From Firmicutes bacterium CAG:646 (GTDB taxonomy: Bacteria; Bacillota; Clostridia; Lachnospirales; Lachnospiraceae): 48,028 nucleotides of DNA. The first letter of the stretch is position 1, and each line of letters opens with the position of its first letter. Where the stretch lies: the NCBI GenBank assembly GCA_000432335.1, contig HF995384.1:1-48028 (forward strand). The letters run 5' to 3'. The notes under the pieces are model-generated. The model was not told where the DNA came from. It made no database searches and saw only the letters and a list, made by a program, of their open reading frames with translations. Below are positions 6,867 to 16,148 of the stretch, piece by piece. The position numbers were made by a program, and so were the translations under genes.

Positions 6867-7826
6867 TTAAAATCCTCCCATCATCGTTCGGAATGCAGGA
6901 TCAAAAAGAATCCCTCCAAGGAAAAGAAGCATACCCATTCCAAAAAGGAGAACGGTTGGTATTACAATCTTCAGGATGGTCTTCCAACTGCTTTGCCGGG
7001 GAATAAAGCTTCTTGTTATTCCTTTTTTATAATGGAGCAGATAATTTCCAAGATACAGACCGAAAGGAGCGGCTGCAGCCAGAATCATGTAAATCCCAAT
7101 AGAAGCGATGGGAATCACCATTTCGGTTCCGTTGTTCAAAAGTTCCTGTGCCTGCTGCACCTGGCGGGAAGTGTCCATGCCTGTCATCAGCAGAGAGAGG
7201 AGCAGTGGAAGGAAATTATTTACAAAGTGGAAAAAGGAAGAGTACACCATATTTTCTGTTTCCAACATGATATAGGACATCAACGCCCCCAGAATCGCTG
7301 TTGGCAGAAAACGCAGCGGGTCTGAATGAAACAATCCAAAATAGATCCCCATAATCAGAACCACCATCCATTCTCGCCGTACAGAATACATCGTATGCAA
7401 AATCACACCGCGATGCACTGCTTCCTCACAGATTGCAGGCAATATCGCCACGATCAAAAAGGACAGCAAAAACGGTACGCTGAAGATCACTTGATTCATT
7501 CCACCGCTGATCTGCGTCATCTGGACTGGAAATAAACGGTACTGCACCAGCATAACCACCAGGGTGATCAAATAGCCGCTCCCCCATAAAATGAGCGTTC
7601 CCAAAAGGGGAAGAAATGCTGGAAGTTTTATGGGAAATATTGTTTGAAAAGAAAATCCCATGATTTTTGTAAAAAGCAGAGAAAGAATTAAAATTAATAT
7701 TTCGGTAGCGGCAAGACCATACATTCCCCAATATATCTGCATGGGAACGCAGACCAGAAAAAATACCACCATGATAAAAACAAAGAATACTACTCCATGC
7801 CAGGGTTTTAAAGGTCGTTTTCTCAT
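6867..7826 (-). CDS. CPBP family intramembrane metalloprotease
   Basis: This 319-residue protein has about eight membrane helices. The ATG is supported by GGAGG. The protease signature is present: motif 1 CEEAVHRG (about residues 133-140, with the EE pair and an Arg) and motif 2 FGLFHSD (His near residue 170). CPBP/Abi proteins act as prenyl-protein proteases or in bacteriocin self-immunity, while many bacterial members have no known substrate. It lies 19 bp after RNase G and 8 bp before the AraC gene in the same transcription unit. Its link to RNA processing genes is unclear. Confidence 0.88.
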   Translation of the reverse strand: MRKRPLKPWHGVVFFVFIMVVFFLVCVPMQIYWGMYGLAATEILILILSLLFTKIMGFSFQTIFPIKLPAFLPLLGTLILWGSGYLITLVVMLVQYRLFPVQMTQISGGMNQVIFSVPFLLSFLIVAILPAICEEAVHRGVILHTMYSVRREWMVVLIMGIYFGLFHSDPLRFLPTAILGALMSYIMLETENMVYSSFFHFVNNFLPLLLSLLMTGMDTSRQVQQAQELLNNGTEMVIPIASIGIYMILAAAAPFGLYLGNYLLHYKKGITRSFIPRQSSWKTILKIVIPTVLLFGMGMLLFLGGILFDPAFRTMMGGF

Positions 7827-7845
7827 CCTGTTACCTCCGAATTTT

Positions 7846-9066
7846 CTATGGAATTGTTTTTTCTAACACTTCCTGCAACTGTTCCTGCAGGGATTTTTTC
7901 TCTTTTTGTCGTGTGAGTTCCATAATTCCCAAAGCTGTTACATCCACAACAATCGTTTTTGTTGGATCAGTTTTTACATACTCTCGCATAAGATGCAGCA
8001 ATTCTTCCCGGCTTTCGCTGGCTTTCATATTGATAAAATCAATTAAAATAATACCATAAAGATTTCTCAGCCTGATTTGCCGGGCGATTTCAGCAGCCGC
8101 TTCTTTATTTAATTTTCGATAAAATTCTTCCGGCTGTTTTTTGCTGCTGTTTTTTCCTGAATTTACATCTACGGAAACAAATGCCTCCGTCTGTTGCATG
8201 ACGAGGAAACCACCGGAGCGAAGCCAGATTTTTTCCTGAAGCGCTTCCTGTACGCCGTGTTCCAAACGATACAATTTATACAGGGGCAGCAGACCATCTT
8301 GATAGAAGGAGACAGAACAGCCTTTCGCTTGTTCCGTCTGCTCCACAAAAGAAAGAATTTGCTGGTGTACTTCTGGAAGATCTGTAACGATTTTCTCCAT
8401 TTCGTCCCAGTATAAACTTTTTAATTCGTCTGTTAAACCTGATTCTCCTTTTTTTAAGCAGGTAAATGGACGACTGTAGCTTCCCTTTTTCAGCAGCGCG
8501 TCTTTTTCTGCCAATAACTGACGCCATTCCAGAAGAATTTCCTCTTCGGAAGCTTCAGATGCATTTGTTCGGACGATCAGTCCATAATCTCTGTCTTTGG
8601 GCAATGCTTGTTCCAGCAGGCTTTTCAGTCGCTCTTTTGATTTGCCAGTGATTTTCCCCGAGACACCCAACTTACAGTTTCCAGTGGTAAGTACCAGATA
8701 TTTTCCCGTAAAACTCAGATGAGAAGACAGACACGGGGCTTTCATTTTTAGAGCCTCCTGTGTCACTTGCACCAAAAGTTCATCCCCTGTTTTTAATTCA
8801 CTGGATTTTTTTGCACGATTTGTAAAAATAATATCCATCTGCGGTATCAACGGAAGATAACAGGGCAGATGATTTTCTATTTCCACAAACGCCCCTTTAA
8901 TATTGGGAAGAAGTTTCTGGACTTTTCCTATATGAATACTTCCCAACAGTCGTGTTTGTCCCGGTTTTTCCAAATGAACAGAGCAAATCCGTCCGTTTTC
9001 CTCCTGAGCCATGATACGACAATTCTGCCCTTTTAGGGGCATATCTGTGATAACCAGACGTTTCAT
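7846..9066 (-). CDS. rng: Ribonuclease E/G family endoribonuclease
   Basis: 406 residues, near the length of RNase G without the long RNase E tail. An S1-like RNA-binding region lies near residues 35-125 (LGSIHIGKVQKLLPNIKGAFVEI). The catalytic metal-binding aspartates appear in FVSVDVNSGK (about residue 300) and IILIDFINM (about residue 342). The enzyme cleaves single-stranded AU-rich RNA and matures rRNA 5' ends. A zinc-link CPxC motif was not seen. It follows the DUF2344 gene by 13 bp, the standard arrangement in Clostridia, though the usual next gene rplU is 7 kb away and divergent here. Confidence 0.92.
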   Translation of the reverse strand: MKRLVITDMPLKGQNCRIMAQEENGRICSVHLEKPGQTRLLGSIHIGKVQKLLPNIKGAFVEIENHLPCYLPLIPQMDIIFTNRAKKSSELKTGDELLVQVTQEALKMKAPCLSSHLSFTGKYLVLTTGNCKLGVSGKITGKSKERLKSLLEQALPKDRDYGLIVRTNASEASEEEILLEWRQLLAEKDALLKKGSYSRPFTCLKKGESGLTDELKSLYWDEMEKIVTDLPEVHQQILSFVEQTEQAKGCSVSFYQDGLLPLYKLYRLEHGVQEALQEKIWLRSGGFLVMQQTEAFVSVDVNSGKNSSKKQPEEFYRKLNKEAAAEIARQIRLRNLYGIILIDFINMKASESREELLHLMREYVKTDPTKTIVVDVTALGIMELTRQKEKKSLQEQLQEVLEKTIP

Positions 9067-9079
9067 ACAGTCCCCTCAC

Positions 9080-9787
9080 TTATTCGATCATAGTTCCCAG
9101 TGCTTCCAACGGAACCAATTTTCTGTTCGTTTCTGTTCCTATATCTGCATAAACCTCTTCCCGGTGAATCATGCAGGCATAAGGAGATAATTCCACACCC
9201 AGGTATTTTGCAAAGGCTTCCATAACCAGATCTGGTTTCAGATTATGAACACTGCCAGAAGAAAGCTTCATGAAAATCTTTTCTCCCTGAAGTTCCCAAT
9301 GATAAATCCAGGGGCGGATATCTGTTTCCTTTTCACTTCTTTTTGTTTTCCTTAAAATCACAATAGATTCCTGTTGGAAAAAATCTGGAAGTTTTTCTTT
9401 CCAGTCTGCACAAGGTTCTTTCCCTTCACGAAAAGAAACCAGATAATCTGCTGCGGCTACCAAAGACATACAGGCGCTAGCTTTTCCATCTGGAATTTCC
9501 CGTACGCTGAGCACTTTCATTCCTTCTGCCATCGTTTGATTCAACCGTTCTTCCATAAGAGCCGACGGCATTTTTTCAGTCAGTTCCATATCAAAATATT
9601 CTCCGCTACTGGTTACACCCACACCTAACGGAGCAGCGAAAGACATGATCATATGAGGAGAAAAACCGCCGGAAAATGCGATAGGAATATCTGCCCTGCG
9701 GATTGCTTTCTGAAAATATCTCATAATATCCAAATGTCCGATAAATTTCATAGCTCCTTCTTTTGCAAACTTAACCCTTACTTTCAA
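9080..9787 (-). CDS. TIGR03936 family radical SAM-associated protein (DUF2344)
   Basis: The TTG start at 9787 is chosen because GGGAGG precedes it by 8 bases; a GTG at 9820 would extend it by 11 residues without a good site. The product is 235 residues, the normal size for the family. Conserved stretches: KVRVKFAKEGAMKFIGHLDIMRYFQKAIRRA at the start and IAFSGGFSPHMIMSFAAPLGVG (about residues 36-57). The function is unknown; it always accompanies the upstream radical SAM protein and is sometimes fused to it. The 17-bp overlap with that gene indicates translational coupling. Confidence 0.88.
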   Translation of the reverse strand: MKVRVKFAKEGAMKFIGHLDIMRYFQKAIRRADIPIAFSGGFSPHMIMSFAAPLGVGVTSSGEYFDMELTEKMPSALMEERLNQTMAEGMKVLSVREIPDGKASACMSLVAAADYLVSFREGKEPCADWKEKLPDFFQQESIVILRKTKRSEKETDIRPWIYHWELQGEKIFMKLSSGSVHNLKPDLVMEAFAKYLGVELSPYACMIHREEVYADIGTETNRKLVPLEALGTMIE

Positions 9788-11636
9788 CGCAGATACCTCC
9801 CTGATATTTTCCTGCTCCACAGCCAGAACACTGCATCCGGCAGTTCGGAGTCACTTTTTCTTCCTGAGCCCGTTTCCATTCCCGTAAAAGGAATTGTTTG
9901 CTTACTCCGGCATCGATAAAATCCCATGGGAAGATTTCATCTTCTTCCCGCTTTCTTACAGTATAAAAATCCGTATCAATGCCGCATTCTTCAAAGGCTT
10001 CTTTCCAGTAATCTGGATGGAACGACTCAGACCAGGAATCAAAAAGAGCGCCTTTTTCATAAGCTTTTACGATCACATCACTGATTCTTCTGTCACCCCG
10101 GGCTAAAATTCCTTCTAATATCGTCACATCTGCCTCATGCCAGTTATAGCGAATACTTTTCTGATTCAACTGAGCATGAATTTCTTCCCGCACAATACGG
10201 GCGCGGTCAAGAAATTCTTCTTCCCGGCACATGGGTGCCCACTGAAACGGAGTAAACGGCTTCGGCACAAAGAAAGAAGTGCTGGCTGTAATCTGGCATT
10301 TTCCATTTCTCTGTTCTTTCGGAATTTCATAATAGCGTTTTGCGATTTTTTCACATAGATGGGCAATTCCTTTGATATCTTCCTCTGTCTCGGTGGGAAG
10401 TCCCAGCATAAAATACAATTTTACTTTGGACCATCCGCCCTCGAAGGCTTTTCCTGCGCCTTCCAGAATCACTTCCTCTGTCAGCCCCTTATTAATTACA
10501 TCCCGCAAACGCTGAGAACCTGCTTCCGGAGCAAAGGTAAGGCTGCTCTTTTTAATATCCTGTACTTTTTTCATTACATCCAAAGAAAATGCATCAATTC
10601 GGAGAGAAGGCAGAGAAATATTTACGCCTCTTTCTCCACATTCTTCCATGAGAAAATTAATCAGCTCCGGAAGCTGGGAATAATCACTGGAACTAAGAGA
10701 ACTAAGAGAAATTTCTTCATGTCCTGTAGCTTCCAGCATTTCCACTGCCTTCTTCTTCAAAAATTCCACATCCCGTTCTCTGGTTGGACGGTATAACATG
10801 CCCGCCTGGCAGAAACGGCATCCCCGGATACAGCCTCTTTGAATTTCCAAAACCACTCGATCCTGGGTTGCTTTGATAAAAGGAACCACGGGAGCTTTTG
10901 GATAATACGTATTTGTAATATCCATTACCACCTGTTTTTGTACCACGGAAGGAACTTCTTTCTCTATCGGTTCAAAAGAATCGATCGTTCCATCCTCCTT
11001 ATAAGTTACCTGATAGAGAGAGGGCACATAGATTCCCGGAATCTGGGAAGCTTTTCTTAAGAATTCTTTTCTTGTGCCGCCGGCTGCCTGATTTTCTTTA
11101 TAAAGATCCATCAGCTGAAAATAAACAGTTTCTCCTTCTCCCATGTAGAAAAGATCAAAAAAATCTGCCAGAGGTTCCGGATTGGAAGCGCAGGGTCCCC
11201 CGCCAATTACGATGGGATCTTCTTCTGTTCGCAGCTCGCCTTTTAAAGGAATACCGGACAGATCTAAAATCTGTAAAATATTGGTATAACACATTTCATA
11301 CTGAATGGTGATGCCAAGAAAATCAAAATTTTTTACCGGTTCCTGCGATTCCAGCGCAAACAGAGGAATCTGCTGCTGACGCATGATCTGATCCAGATCC
11401 GGCCAGGGGGAATAGACTCTTTCACACCAGATATCGTCTCTTTGGTTCAGCATATCATAAAGAATCTGTATGCCGAGATGAGACATACCAATCTCATAGA
11501 CATCTGGAAAACACATGGCGAAGCGAATATCCACCTCATTTTTGTTTTTCATTACGGAGTTTACTTCACCGCCGATATAGCGGGCAGGTGACTCGATTTT
11601 TAGTAAAACTTCATCATTTAAAGCTAGTTTTCTCAT
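9771..11636 (-). CDS. TIGR03960 family B12-binding radical SAM protein
   Basis: 621 residues. The N-terminal half resembles a cobalamin-binding fold (DVYEIGMSHLGIQILYDMLN; VIGGGPCASNPEPLADFFDLF). The radical SAM core follows, with the 4Fe-4S motif CIRGCRFC (about residues 268-275) and downstream GLPTETEEDI. The C-terminus carries CRMQCSGCGAG, a possible extra metal site. The reaction is unknown. Conserved linkage with DUF2344, RNase G and L21 suggests a modification related to ribosomes or RNA, but this is inference. A good promoter lies upstream, so it heads the minus-strand operon. Confidence 0.9.
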   Translation of the reverse strand: MRKLALNDEVLLKIESPARYIGGEVNSVMKNKNEVDIRFAMCFPDVYEIGMSHLGIQILYDMLNQRDDIWCERVYSPWPDLDQIMRQQQIPLFALESQEPVKNFDFLGITIQYEMCYTNILQILDLSGIPLKGELRTEEDPIVIGGGPCASNPEPLADFFDLFYMGEGETVYFQLMDLYKENQAAGGTRKEFLRKASQIPGIYVPSLYQVTYKEDGTIDSFEPIEKEVPSVVQKQVVMDITNTYYPKAPVVPFIKATQDRVVLEIQRGCIRGCRFCQAGMLYRPTRERDVEFLKKKAVEMLEATGHEEISLSSLSSSDYSQLPELINFLMEECGERGVNISLPSLRIDAFSLDVMKKVQDIKKSSLTFAPEAGSQRLRDVINKGLTEEVILEGAGKAFEGGWSKVKLYFMLGLPTETEEDIKGIAHLCEKIAKRYYEIPKEQRNGKCQITASTSFFVPKPFTPFQWAPMCREEEFLDRARIVREEIHAQLNQKSIRYNWHEADVTILEGILARGDRRISDVIVKAYEKGALFDSWSESFHPDYWKEAFEECGIDTDFYTVRKREEDEIFPWDFIDAGVSKQFLLREWKRAQEEKVTPNCRMQCSGCGAGKYQGGICVESKG

Positions 11637-11675
11637 ATATTTCCTTTCTGTTTTGCTTATCTTTCACAACACATT

Positions 11676-11704
11676 ATTATATACAGTTTAGGGAATAACT
11701 TCAA
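11676..11704 (-). promoter_or_regulatory. Promoter of the radical SAM - RNase G operon
   Basis: On the minus strand TTGAAG (11704-11699), a 17-base spacer and TATAAT (11681-11676) precede the start at 11636 by about 40 bp. Confidence 0.7.
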
Positions 11705-11764
11705 GCAAAAATGTAGGTCCATAAAAACCTTAAAAATGGTCAATGGATAGTATAAAAATCGTTA

Positions 11765-11793
11765 TTGAAAGAATCTCTTTTTTGCGTTACTTT
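11765..11793 (+). promoter_or_regulatory. Putative promoter of the glycoside hydrolase gene
   Basis: TTGAAA (11765-11770), 17 bases, TACTTT (11788-11793), about 40 bp before the start at 11833. The -10 is imperfect, so activator dependence is possible. Confidence 0.45.
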
Positions 11794-11832
11794 GTAGTTA
11801 ACTTAAGGTAGACGTAAGGGAGGTTTTTTATA

Positions 11833-14800
11833 ATGTTATATCCAAAAAATCAGGAACCGCTCACGGAGGAATTATTTCAGAATCCTACCAGTGAATATCG
11901 CGGAACGCCCTTCTGGGCATGGAATTGTCAGATGACAGAAGAGAAGATCACAACGATTGTAGATGCGCTGAAAGATATGGGAATGGGCGGAGGACATATT
12001 CACTGCCGCACGGGAATGAACAATCCCTATATGAGTCAGGAATTTCTGGATCTGGTCAAAGATGCGCATAAGAAGTTTAAAGATCGACAGATGATCGCCT
12101 GGCTGTATGATGAAGACCGCTGGCCTTCAGGAGCAGGCGGCGGTTTGGTGACAAAAGATCCGGAATACAGAATTCGTTTTCTGGTATTTTCTCCAAAACC
12201 ATTGGAAGATGTTCCGGAAAGTAATCTTTCTTCCAGCGGACAGGCTGTACGCAGCGAAAATCGCAGATTATTGGCGCGTTATCAGGTAGTGCTGGAAGAG
12301 GGATGGCTAAAAGATTATAAACGGCTGGAAGAGGGAGAAGCTGTCTCGCCTGAGGCTTGTGAATGGTTTGCTTATCTGGAGATTTCCGGCAATAATCCAT
12401 GGTTTAATAACCAGTCTTATGTAAATACGTTGAATAAGAAAGCGATTCAGCGATTTATCGAAGTGACTCATGAAGCGTATTATAAGGAACTGGGAGAAGA
12501 GTTTGGAAAGTCAATTCCAGCCATTTTTACTGACGAGCCTCAGTTTTGTCACAAAACCCGGCTGAATTATGCAGCAGATCAAATGGAGGTTATTATTCCC
12601 TACACAGATGATCTGGAAGAAACCTTTACGGAAACTTATGGGCATAGTCTGTTAGATTCCCTTCCTGAATTATTCTGGGAGAGACAGGAAGAGATGGTTT
12701 CACAGATCCGTTATCAATATCATGATCATATTTGTGAGCGTTTTGCATCCGCCTTTGCAGATACGATCGGAACCTGGTGCAAAGAGCACAATCTGATGCT
12801 GACCGGTCATATGATGGAAGAACCAACTCTGAAATCGCAGACAGCAGCGTTGGGAGAAGCGATGCGGTCTTACAGGTCCTTCCAGCTTCCGGGAATTGAT
12901 ATGCTTTGTGACAGCCGGGAATTATCTACTGCAAAACAGGCACAGAGCGCCTCTCATCAATTTGGCTGTCCTGGAGTTTTGAGCGAATTATATGGTGTGA
13001 CAAACTGGGATTTTGATTTTCGGGGACATAAGCTGCAGGGTGACTGGCAGGCTGCTTTAGGCGTAACTGTTCGTGTTCATCATCTGACATGGACTTCTAT
13101 GGTCGGCGAGGCAAAACGAGATTATCCGGCATGTATTGGTTATCAGTCTCCCTGGTATAAGGAATATAAATATGTAGAAGATTATTTTGCCCGATTAAAC
13201 ACATTACTGACCAGAGGAAAGGCAGAGGTGAAAGTGGGAGTGATCCACCCCATCGAATCTTACTGGTTATATTGGGGCTCAGAGGAAAAAACCGGAGGTA
13301 TCCGGGAAGAGATGGATGAAAATTTCCAGAATCTGATCCAATGGCTTTTATATGGATTTCAGGATTTTGATTTTATCAGTGAATCTCTTCTGCCGCAGCA
13401 GAATGATCTGGAGGAAATAACGGACGGAGGCGCATTCCCGGTAGGCGAGATGAGATATCAAATCCTTTTAGTTCCTAATTGTGTAACGCTTCGGGAAAGT
13501 ACTCTGAAACGGTTACAGGCATGGAAAGAAAAGGGGGGAACGGTTATTTTTACCGGAGAATTACCTCGTTATGTGGATGCAGTTGCTTCCAAGAAGGCAG
13601 AAGATTTTGCAAAAGATTGCCTCTGCATTCCCTTTTCTAAAAACAGTATTTTATCTGCGCTGGAGCCGGCCAGAACAGTGGAAGTTCGCAGTGAGAATGG
13701 GTTGATGGCTGAAAATCTGATTTATCAGATGCGGGAAGATGAAGAGAGCAAGATTTTCTTTTTGGCACATGTAAATCGAATGGAAACACCGGATCTTCCC
13801 ACAAAAGAAAAAATTGTACTGCGATTGAAGGGAACGTATCGTCCAGTGCTGTATGATGCTTTGCATGGAACGAAAGAAGAACTTTCCTGTGAATGGAAGG
13901 ATGGTTTTACTTTGATTGAACGGGCAGTTTTCGATCATGACAGTTTGCTTTTGCGTTTATATTCCGAGAAGGCGGAGACAGAAGGCGAGACAAACAGAAA
14001 AAATGAAGCAGCTGTACCTGTACCGAAAGAGATACTGGCGCCTGACCGCGTTCCCGTACAATTTTCCGAACCAAATGTGATGGTTCTTGACCAGGCAGAG
14101 TATGCGTTTGATGATGGAGAGTGGATGCCAAGAGAAGAATTTTTGAGGATTGATAATAAGTTTCGTTCTATTTTGGGCTATCCTTTGCGTATGGAGGTAT
14201 TTGCGCAGCCATGGCTGGATCAGACCGAAGAAGAAGTCCGTCATCATCTGCGATTGCGGTTTATATTTGAATCAGAAGAAACCATCGAAGGAACTTTGCT
14301 GGCGCTGGAAAATTCCGGAACTGTAATAACCTTTAATGGAGAACGTATTCCAGAGGATGTTGTGGGATGGTATACGGATGAAGATATTCAGTGTCGGGCG
14401 CTGGGTACGGTTCAGATGGGAAAGAATGAACTGATTGTGGAGATTCCTTACAGAAAAAAAGAAAATATAGAAAATTTGTTTTTGCTGGGAAATTTTGGCG
14501 TAACTGTTTCAGGAAGAAATGCAGTTCTTACAGCTCCCGTTTCTGAACTTGCTTTTGGAGATATTACCAGACAGAAGTTGCCTTTCTATGGAGGAAATAT
14601 CGAATATCAGATTCCCCTGGAAATGGAAGCGGATGGAAAGGTGTGTCTGGAGACGACAAAATTCCGTGTGCCGCTGCTGAGCGTATGTGTGGATGACGGC
14701 GAAAATAAGAAAATCGCTTTTTCTCCTTATATTGCAGAGTTTCCGGTTAAAAAGGGAAAACATCTTATAAAACTTACCGCCTACGGAAATCGTATCAATA

Positions 14801-14955
14801 CCTTTGGAACTTTGCATAACTGCAATGAAAAAGAATTTTGGTGCGGACCAAATGCCTGGAGAACGACAGAAGCATCCTGGGCTTACGAATATCAACTGAA
14901 ACCGGTGGGAATTTTAAAAGCACCTGTCCTGTATGTGACGTATGATAAAGTTTGA
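11833..14955 (+). CDS. Large glycoside hydrolase-like protein (distantly GH106-like)
   Basis: 1040 residues with no signal peptide, so probably cytosolic. The ATG follows AAGGGAGG. The N-terminal 450 residues look like a TIM-barrel hydrolase: PFWAWNCQMTEEKI, GMGGGHIHCRTGM, IAWLYDEDRWPSGAGGG (about 93-103) and a likely acid residue in IFTDEPQFC (about 231-239). A middle domain resembles a glutamine-amidotransferase-like trimerisation fold (LLVPNCVTL, GGTVIFTGELP), and the C-terminal part looks like beta-sandwich domains. This layout resembles GH106 alpha-L-rhamnosidases and related unclassified families, but substrate and exact family are uncertain. It stands alone between divergent operons with its own promoter and terminator. 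Confidence 0.65.
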   Translation: MLYPKNQEPLTEELFQNPTSEYRGTPFWAWNCQMTEEKITTIVDALKDMGMGGGHIHCRTGMNNPYMSQEFLDLVKDAHKKFKDRQMIAWLYDEDRWPSGAGGGLVTKDPEYRIRFLVFSPKPLEDVPESNLSSSGQAVRSENRRLLARYQVVLEEGWLKDYKRLEEGEAVSPEACEWFAYLEISGNNPWFNNQSYVNTLNKKAIQRFIEVTHEAYYKELGEEFGKSIPAIFTDEPQFCHKTRLNYAADQMEVIIPYTDDLEETFTETYGHSLLDSLPELFWERQEEMVSQIRYQYHDHICERFASAFADTIGTWCKEHNLMLTGHMMEEPTLKSQTAALGEAMRSYRSFQLPGIDMLCDSRELSTAKQAQSASHQFGCPGVLSELYGVTNWDFDFRGHKLQGDWQAALGVTVRVHHLTWTSMVGEAKRDYPACIGYQSPWYKEYKYVEDYFARLNTLLTRGKAEVKVGVIHPIESYWLYWGSEEKTGGIREEMDENFQNLIQWLLYGFQDFDFISESLLPQQNDLEEITDGGAFPVGEMRYQILLVPNCVTLRESTLKRLQAWKEKGGTVIFTGELPRYVDAVASKKAEDFAKDCLCIPFSKNSILSALEPARTVEVRSENGLMAENLIYQMREDEESKIFFLAHVNRMETPDLPTKEKIVLRLKGTYRPVLYDALHGTKEELSCEWKDGFTLIERAVFDHDSLLLRLYSEKAETEGETNRKNEAAVPVPKEILAPDRVPVQFSEPNVMVLDQAEYAFDDGEWMPREEFLRIDNKFRSILGYPLRMEVFAQPWLDQTEEEVRHHLRLRFIFESEETIEGTLLALENSGTVITFNGERIPEDVVGWYTDEDIQCRALGTVQMGKNELIVEIPYRKKENIENLFLLGNFGVTVSGRNAVLTAPVSELAFGDITRQKLPFYGGNIEYQIPLEMEADGKVCLETTKFRVPLLSVCVDDGENKKIAFSPYIAEFPVKKGKHLIKLTAYGNRINTFGTLHNCNEKEFWCGPNAWRTTEASWAYEYQLKPVGILKAPVLYVTYDKV

Positions 14956-15007
14956 ATGTAAAAAAGTTCTTCCCCCAAAGTAAAATTTGTGATATCATAA
15001 AATAGAA

Positions 15008-15053
15008 ACTGCTGCACTCGACATAAAATAAGAAATTTGTTTAGTGCAGCAGT
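15008..15053 (+). terminator. Long-loop inverted repeat, probable terminator
   Basis: ACTGCTGCACT (15008-15018) and AGTGCAGCAGT (15043-15053) are perfectly complementary over 11 bp with a 24-base AT-rich loop, followed by CTTTATG. It lies between the hydrolase stop and degV. The T-run is weak. Confidence 0.6.
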
Positions 15054-15123
15054 CTTTATGAGATGGAGTAGGAGATGATTCGAGAAGATATATTATCCAT
15101 CGGCAGCACAAGGAGGAAGAAAC

Positions 15124-16008
15124 ATGAGTCATAGAGTTGCTATTGTTACAGACAGTAACAGCGGAATTTCTCAGAAGGAAGCAAAAGAATTGGGGATTTA
15201 TGTGATTCCCATGCCTTTTTTTGTAAATGAAAAGATTTATTTTGAAGATATTGACCTGACGCAGCCGCAGTTTTATCAGATGCTGGCAGAAGATGCGAAT
15301 GTATCCACCTCGCAGCCTTCCCCGGGAGATATTTTAGATCTGTGGGAAGATTTACTGCGACGTTATAAAGAGGTTCTTCATATCCCCATGTCCAGTGGAT
15401 TGAGCGCATCCTGTTCCACGGCGCAGGGGCTTGCCCGGGAGTTTGGAGAAAAAGTACAGGTGGTGGATAACCAAAGAGTTTCCGTTACTATGCAGCAGTC
15501 TGTTATGGAAGCGATTGCTCTCGCAAAAGACGGAAAATCCGCAAAAGAAATAAAAGAAATTTTAGAAAAAGAAGCCAGGGAATCCAGTATTTATCTTGTA
15601 GTAGATACGTTAAAATACTTAAAAAAGGGTGGACGGATCACACCAGCAGCAGCCATGATCGGTTCTGCTCTGAATCTGAAGCCTATTTTACAGATTCAGG
15701 GAGAAAAGCTGGACGCCTATAAAAAAGTCCGGGGAATGAAAGCGGCTAAGAAAAATATGCTGGACGCCATGAAAAAAGATCTGGAAGGAAGATTTGCAGA
15801 ATATGTAAAAAATGGGGCGTTTAAGCTTCATATCGCATACAGCACCAGCAGAGAAGAAGCAGAAGTCTGGAAAAAAGAAGTACAGGAAGCATTTCCAGAA
15901 CTTGAAATTACTCGCATGGATCCTCTTGCCCTCAGTATTGTATGCCATACTGGTCCTGGGGTTCTGGCTATTGCAGGTTCTCATTGCGTGGCCGAAAAAA
16001 GCGAGTAA
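15124..16008 (+). CDS. DegV family fatty acid-binding protein
   Basis: 294 residues, standard for DegV/FakB proteins, with AGGAGGAAG before the ATG. Family marks: VAIVTDSNSGIS at the N-terminus, VSTSQPSPGD (about 58-67), the lipid-head binding loop HIPMSSGLSASCSTA (about 87-101), and GGRITPAAAMIGSALNLKPIL (about 170-190). FakB proteins hand exogenous fatty acids to the kinase FakA for phospholipid synthesis; no fakA is present here. It lies upstream of the L21 leader, which has its own promoter, so it is probably a separate transcript. Confidence 0.9.
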   Translation: MSHRVAIVTDSNSGISQKEAKELGIYVIPMPFFVNEKIYFEDIDLTQPQFYQMLAEDANVSTSQPSPGDILDLWEDLLRRYKEVLHIPMSSGLSASCSTAQGLAREFGEKVQVVDNQRVSVTMQQSVMEAIALAKDGKSAKEIKEILEKEARESSIYLVVDTLKYLKKGGRITPAAAMIGSALNLKPILQIQGEKLDAYKKVRGMKAAKKNMLDAMKKDLEGRFAEYVKNGAFKLHIAYSTSREEAEVWKKEVQEAFPELEITRMDPLALSIVCHTGPGVLAIAGSHCVAEKSE

Positions 16009-16035
16009 ATTATTACAAAAAATATTTTCTAAGTA

Positions 16036-16065
16036 TTGACAAAATACGAGCCTGCATGGTAAACT
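16036..16065 (+). promoter_or_regulatory. Promoter of the rplU operon
   Basis: TTGACA (16036-16041), an 18-base spacer and TAAACT (16060-16065), followed by about 80 bases of structured leader before rplU. Confidence 0.7.
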
Positions 16066-16069
16066 TACG

Positions 16070-16148
16070 AAGTATGCCGCACAAAGAGGTTTAAGATTCC
16101 GAAAGGAGCACCATATTTGGCGAGTAATGATCATAGGAGGTGTGCCAT
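16070..16148 (+). promoter_or_regulatory. Ribosomal protein L21 leader (putative)
   Basis: The untranslated leader holds GAAAGGAGCACCATATTTGG (16101-16120), an early SD-like element, and then the real AGGAGG at 16135-16140. Firmicutes carry a conserved L21 leader with autoregulatory function at this position. I recognise the location and general features, but have not folded the sequence against the Rfam model. Confidence 0.55.

Noticed and set aside
16140..16148. Upstream GTG start for rplU
   Set aside because: It falls inside the AGGAGG ribosome-binding site, and the family begins at MYAIIATGG.
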